In this document: positions 62,551 to 64,000 of the stretch, in pieces
Layout: every line of letters begins with the position of its first letter
Position numbering within the stretch: position 1 is the first letter of the stretch
DNA from: Clostridia bacterium
GTDB lineage: Bacteria; Bacillota; Clostridia; Lutisporales; Lutisporaceae
DNA: 64,000 nucleotides
Assembly: GCA_035628995.1 (NCBI GenBank)
Contig: DASPIR010000002.1
Coordinates: forward strand, 32,686-96,685
Direction: 5' to 3'
Notes under the pieces: generated by a model
What the model saw: the letters and a program-made list of their open reading frames with translations, nothing else
What the model was told of the DNA's origin: nothing
Database searches by the model: none
Position numbers and translations under genes: made by a program

Positions 62551-63510
62551 ATGGAAGTATATAGGCTTAAGGATAACGAATTGGTCAAAGCAAACTTTGA
62601 AGATATAAGCAGTGATGATAAATCTAAGTACTGGATAATAGCAACCCCTGAAGAGCTGTGTGAGAATAATGGAGTTTTCAAATTCCATAATTCTACCGTG
62701 GAAGAGTGTATGAACTCTAAGCAGCATCCAAGGCTGGAGGTTTACGACGAATTCAGTTTTGGCGTGATAAACATTATGGATAAGGATGTGACTGGGGCTG
62801 ATAAGTTCTGGCTTACCGCAAGAGAATTGAATTTCTATCTCACATCAAAATATTTGATACTAGTGTCCAAGCTTCCGAACAGATTGATTGATAATGTAAA
62901 GAAGGAAGTATTTGAGAACGCCAATGCTTCCAATAATTACATAGTCAATTTTTCAAAAATTTTATACATACTTATGCATAGACTGACTTCCATGGATAAT
63001 ATCATACTCAAAGAATTAGAGAGTAGGATAGCTCTGCTGGAGGAGCAGGTGATGGAGGAAGTACGTCGGGATTATACAAAGGAGATAATTGAGCTGAGAA
63101 AGCAATTGTTATTCTTGAAAAGGTACTACGAGCCTTTGCTGGATATAGCAGAGGGGTTGGAGGAGAATGAGAACGGACTTATTGAGGAAGGCGCGCTGAA
63201 ATACTTCAGCATACTGAAGAACCGGATAGAAAGATTAAACAATTATGTACTGCATCTTAGGGATTATGTAACCCAAGTAAGGGAAGCATACCAGGCCCAG
63301 GTAGACATAAGTCTTAACCATATAATGAAGCTCTTTACAGTAATAACCGCAGTTTTCCTGCCTTTAACACTTATTGCCGGCTGGTACGGAATGAACTTCA
63401 AGCATATGCCGGAGCTTAACTGGATATATGGCTACCCCTTTGCCTTCGCCCTAAGTGCAGCAGTAGTAGCGATAAGCCTTGTGTATTTTAAGAAACATAA
63501 GTATATGTAA
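62551..63510 (+). CDS. corA: CorA family divalent-cation transporter
   Basis: 319 residues: a soluble N-terminal domain (about 1-250) with a long coiled helix (RIALLEEQVMEEVRRDYTKEIIELR, about 160-184), then two membrane spans at the end with the signature GMN in YGMNFKHMPEL (about 285-287). CorA channels import Mg, Co or Ni. ATG at 62551 behind GGGAGG; an upstream ATG at 62524 lacks a ribosome site. A long palindrome follows its stop. Confidence 0.94.
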   Translation: MEVYRLKDNELVKANFEDISSDDKSKYWIIATPEELCENNGVFKFHNSTVEECMNSKQHPRLEVYDEFSFGVINIMDKDVTGADKFWLTARELNFYLTSKYLILVSKLPNRLIDNVKKEVFENANASNNYIVNFSKILYILMHRLTSMDNIILKELESRIALLEEQVMEEVRRDYTKEIIELRKQLLFLKRYYEPLLDIAEGLEENENGLIEEGALKYFSILKNRIERLNNYVLHLRDYVTQVREAYQAQVDISLNHIMKLFTVITAVFLPLTLIAGWYGMNFKHMPELNWIYGYPFAFALSAAVVAISLVYFKKHKYM

Positions 63511-63522
63511 ACTACCAAAATA

Positions 63523-63737
63523 AGAACAGCCATGTCTTAGCCACATATGAGTATACAGAAATTGATGGCACTAACTTACTGCGCCTTAGAAAAGTCTAAC
63601 GCCTTCCAATATCCATCCGTGGACGTGGAAGGCTTGCTTCGGCGTCCTGCCTCGCATACGACTTTTCTAAGGCTTCGTTCATAAGTGTCATTGACAATTT
63701 CTGTATAAGAATACTTAGGCTATGACATGGCTGTTCT
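63523..63737. repeat. 215-bp imperfect palindromic element after corA
   Basis: AGAACAGCCATGTC (63523-63536) and the matching GACATGGCTGTTCT at the right end; inner arms include TATACAGAAATTG / CAATTTCTGTATA and GCCTTAGAAAAGTC / GACTTTTCTAAGGC. The apex has ATCCGTGGACGTGGAAGG. Unrelated in sequence to the 240-bp palindrome beside it. May act as terminator or MITE. Confidence 0.85.
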
Positions 63738-63784
63738 GCTAATTAGTTACTCAGTAGTGGAAAGCTATGTAACGATTAAGGGAA

Positions 63785-64000
63785 GCATTAGCTTTGTATA
63801 TCAGCGAACACTTATAAGTCTTTGGGTAACAGAATAGAGCTTGATACGTAGGAAAATCCGTAAGGTTTACGTGATGTAAACCTAGCACATACCAACAGGA
63901 CGTTGGGTTTATGTGCGTTAGGATTTTACAAGTATCAAGCTCTAATTCTGTCCAAAGCTTATATTGTGTGAGTCGATATACAAAGTTAATGCTTCTATGT
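63785..64000. repeat. Palindromic element, copy 2 (inverted relative to copy 1, runs to the window edge)
   Basis: Reverse complement of the 25839-26078 element with scattered substitutions. Conserved core segments are TTTACGTGATGTAAA, CTAGCACATACCAACAGGA and GTTGGGTTTATGTGCGTTAGG. The ends have AGCATTAGCTTTGTATATC and GATATACAAAGTTAATGCT, again inverted to each other. The right end may extend beyond the window. Confidence 0.88.

Overview
The window is a low-GC, AT-rich stretch of chromosome from an anaerobic Bacillota, most likely a member of the Clostridia. Supporting signs are T-box leaders on two tRNA synthetase genes, strong AGGAGG-type ribosome sites with frequent GTG and TTG starts, a V-type ATPase operon, a class III-like hybrid cluster protein, and a UGA-decoded selenoprotein. 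The block metG-tatD-radical SAM-yabE-rnmV-rsmA (1.9-8.6 kb) matches the order found near oriC in Bacillus and Clostridium, so this may be origin-proximal DNA. No rRNA or tRNA genes and no CRISPR array were seen.

Layout. 0.4-11.5 kb: a transglutaminase-like protein, the metG to rsmA housekeeping block, a protein with nine copies of a 30-bp repeat, and a RodA/FtsW-type protein. 11.7-15.7 kb: argG and argH, then an ArgC-like gene whose catalytic residues are replaced; argG and the argC-like gene share nearly the same promoter. 15.7-30.9 kb: mixed genes, including a Na/Pi cotransporter, a CPBP protease fused to an M1 peptidase, alkaline phosphatase, a Crp/Fnr regulator, a phosphodiester glycosidase, trmB, a dicarboxylate symporter with foreign codon use, and a CAP-domain lipoprotein. 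31-34 kb: T-box tyrS and fapA. 34.4-43.1 kb: a nine-gene V-ATPase operon. 50.2-63.5 kb: hcp behind a Crp/Fnr-type box, a decayed oxidoreductase region, DUF116, aminotransferase, YigZ, HD-GYP and CorA genes.

The standout region is 43.3-50.1 kb, an accessory sulfur/selenium redox island. It holds two TusA-like sulfur carriers, a LysR regulator, a Tat-targeted C-GCAxxG-C-C-type lipoprotein, tatA, tatC, an FMN-binding lipoprotein, an HMA-SafE-cupredoxin membrane protein, and a YeeE/YedE channel split into two half-genes around the second TusA. The lipoprotein reads through an in-frame UGA followed at once by a perfect SECIS-like hairpin. The selenoprotein gene and the first YeeE half-gene have paralogous upstream regions, each with a GTATAA-N9/10-TTATAC dyad, so one LysR protein probably controls both. 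I read the island as an extracytoplasmic selenium-dependent redox module coupled to uptake and delivery of a sulfur or selenium species.

Mobile and repeated DNA: two inverted copies, about 38 kb apart, of a roughly 230-bp imperfect palindrome (25.8 kb and 63.8 kb); a different 215-bp palindrome at 63.5 kb; a 135-bp MITE-like element at 50.1 kb; an IS3-family transposase tail at 46.9 kb; and decayed oxidoreductase fragments at 54 kb. A perfect inverted pair of DnaA-box sequences lies just after yabE.
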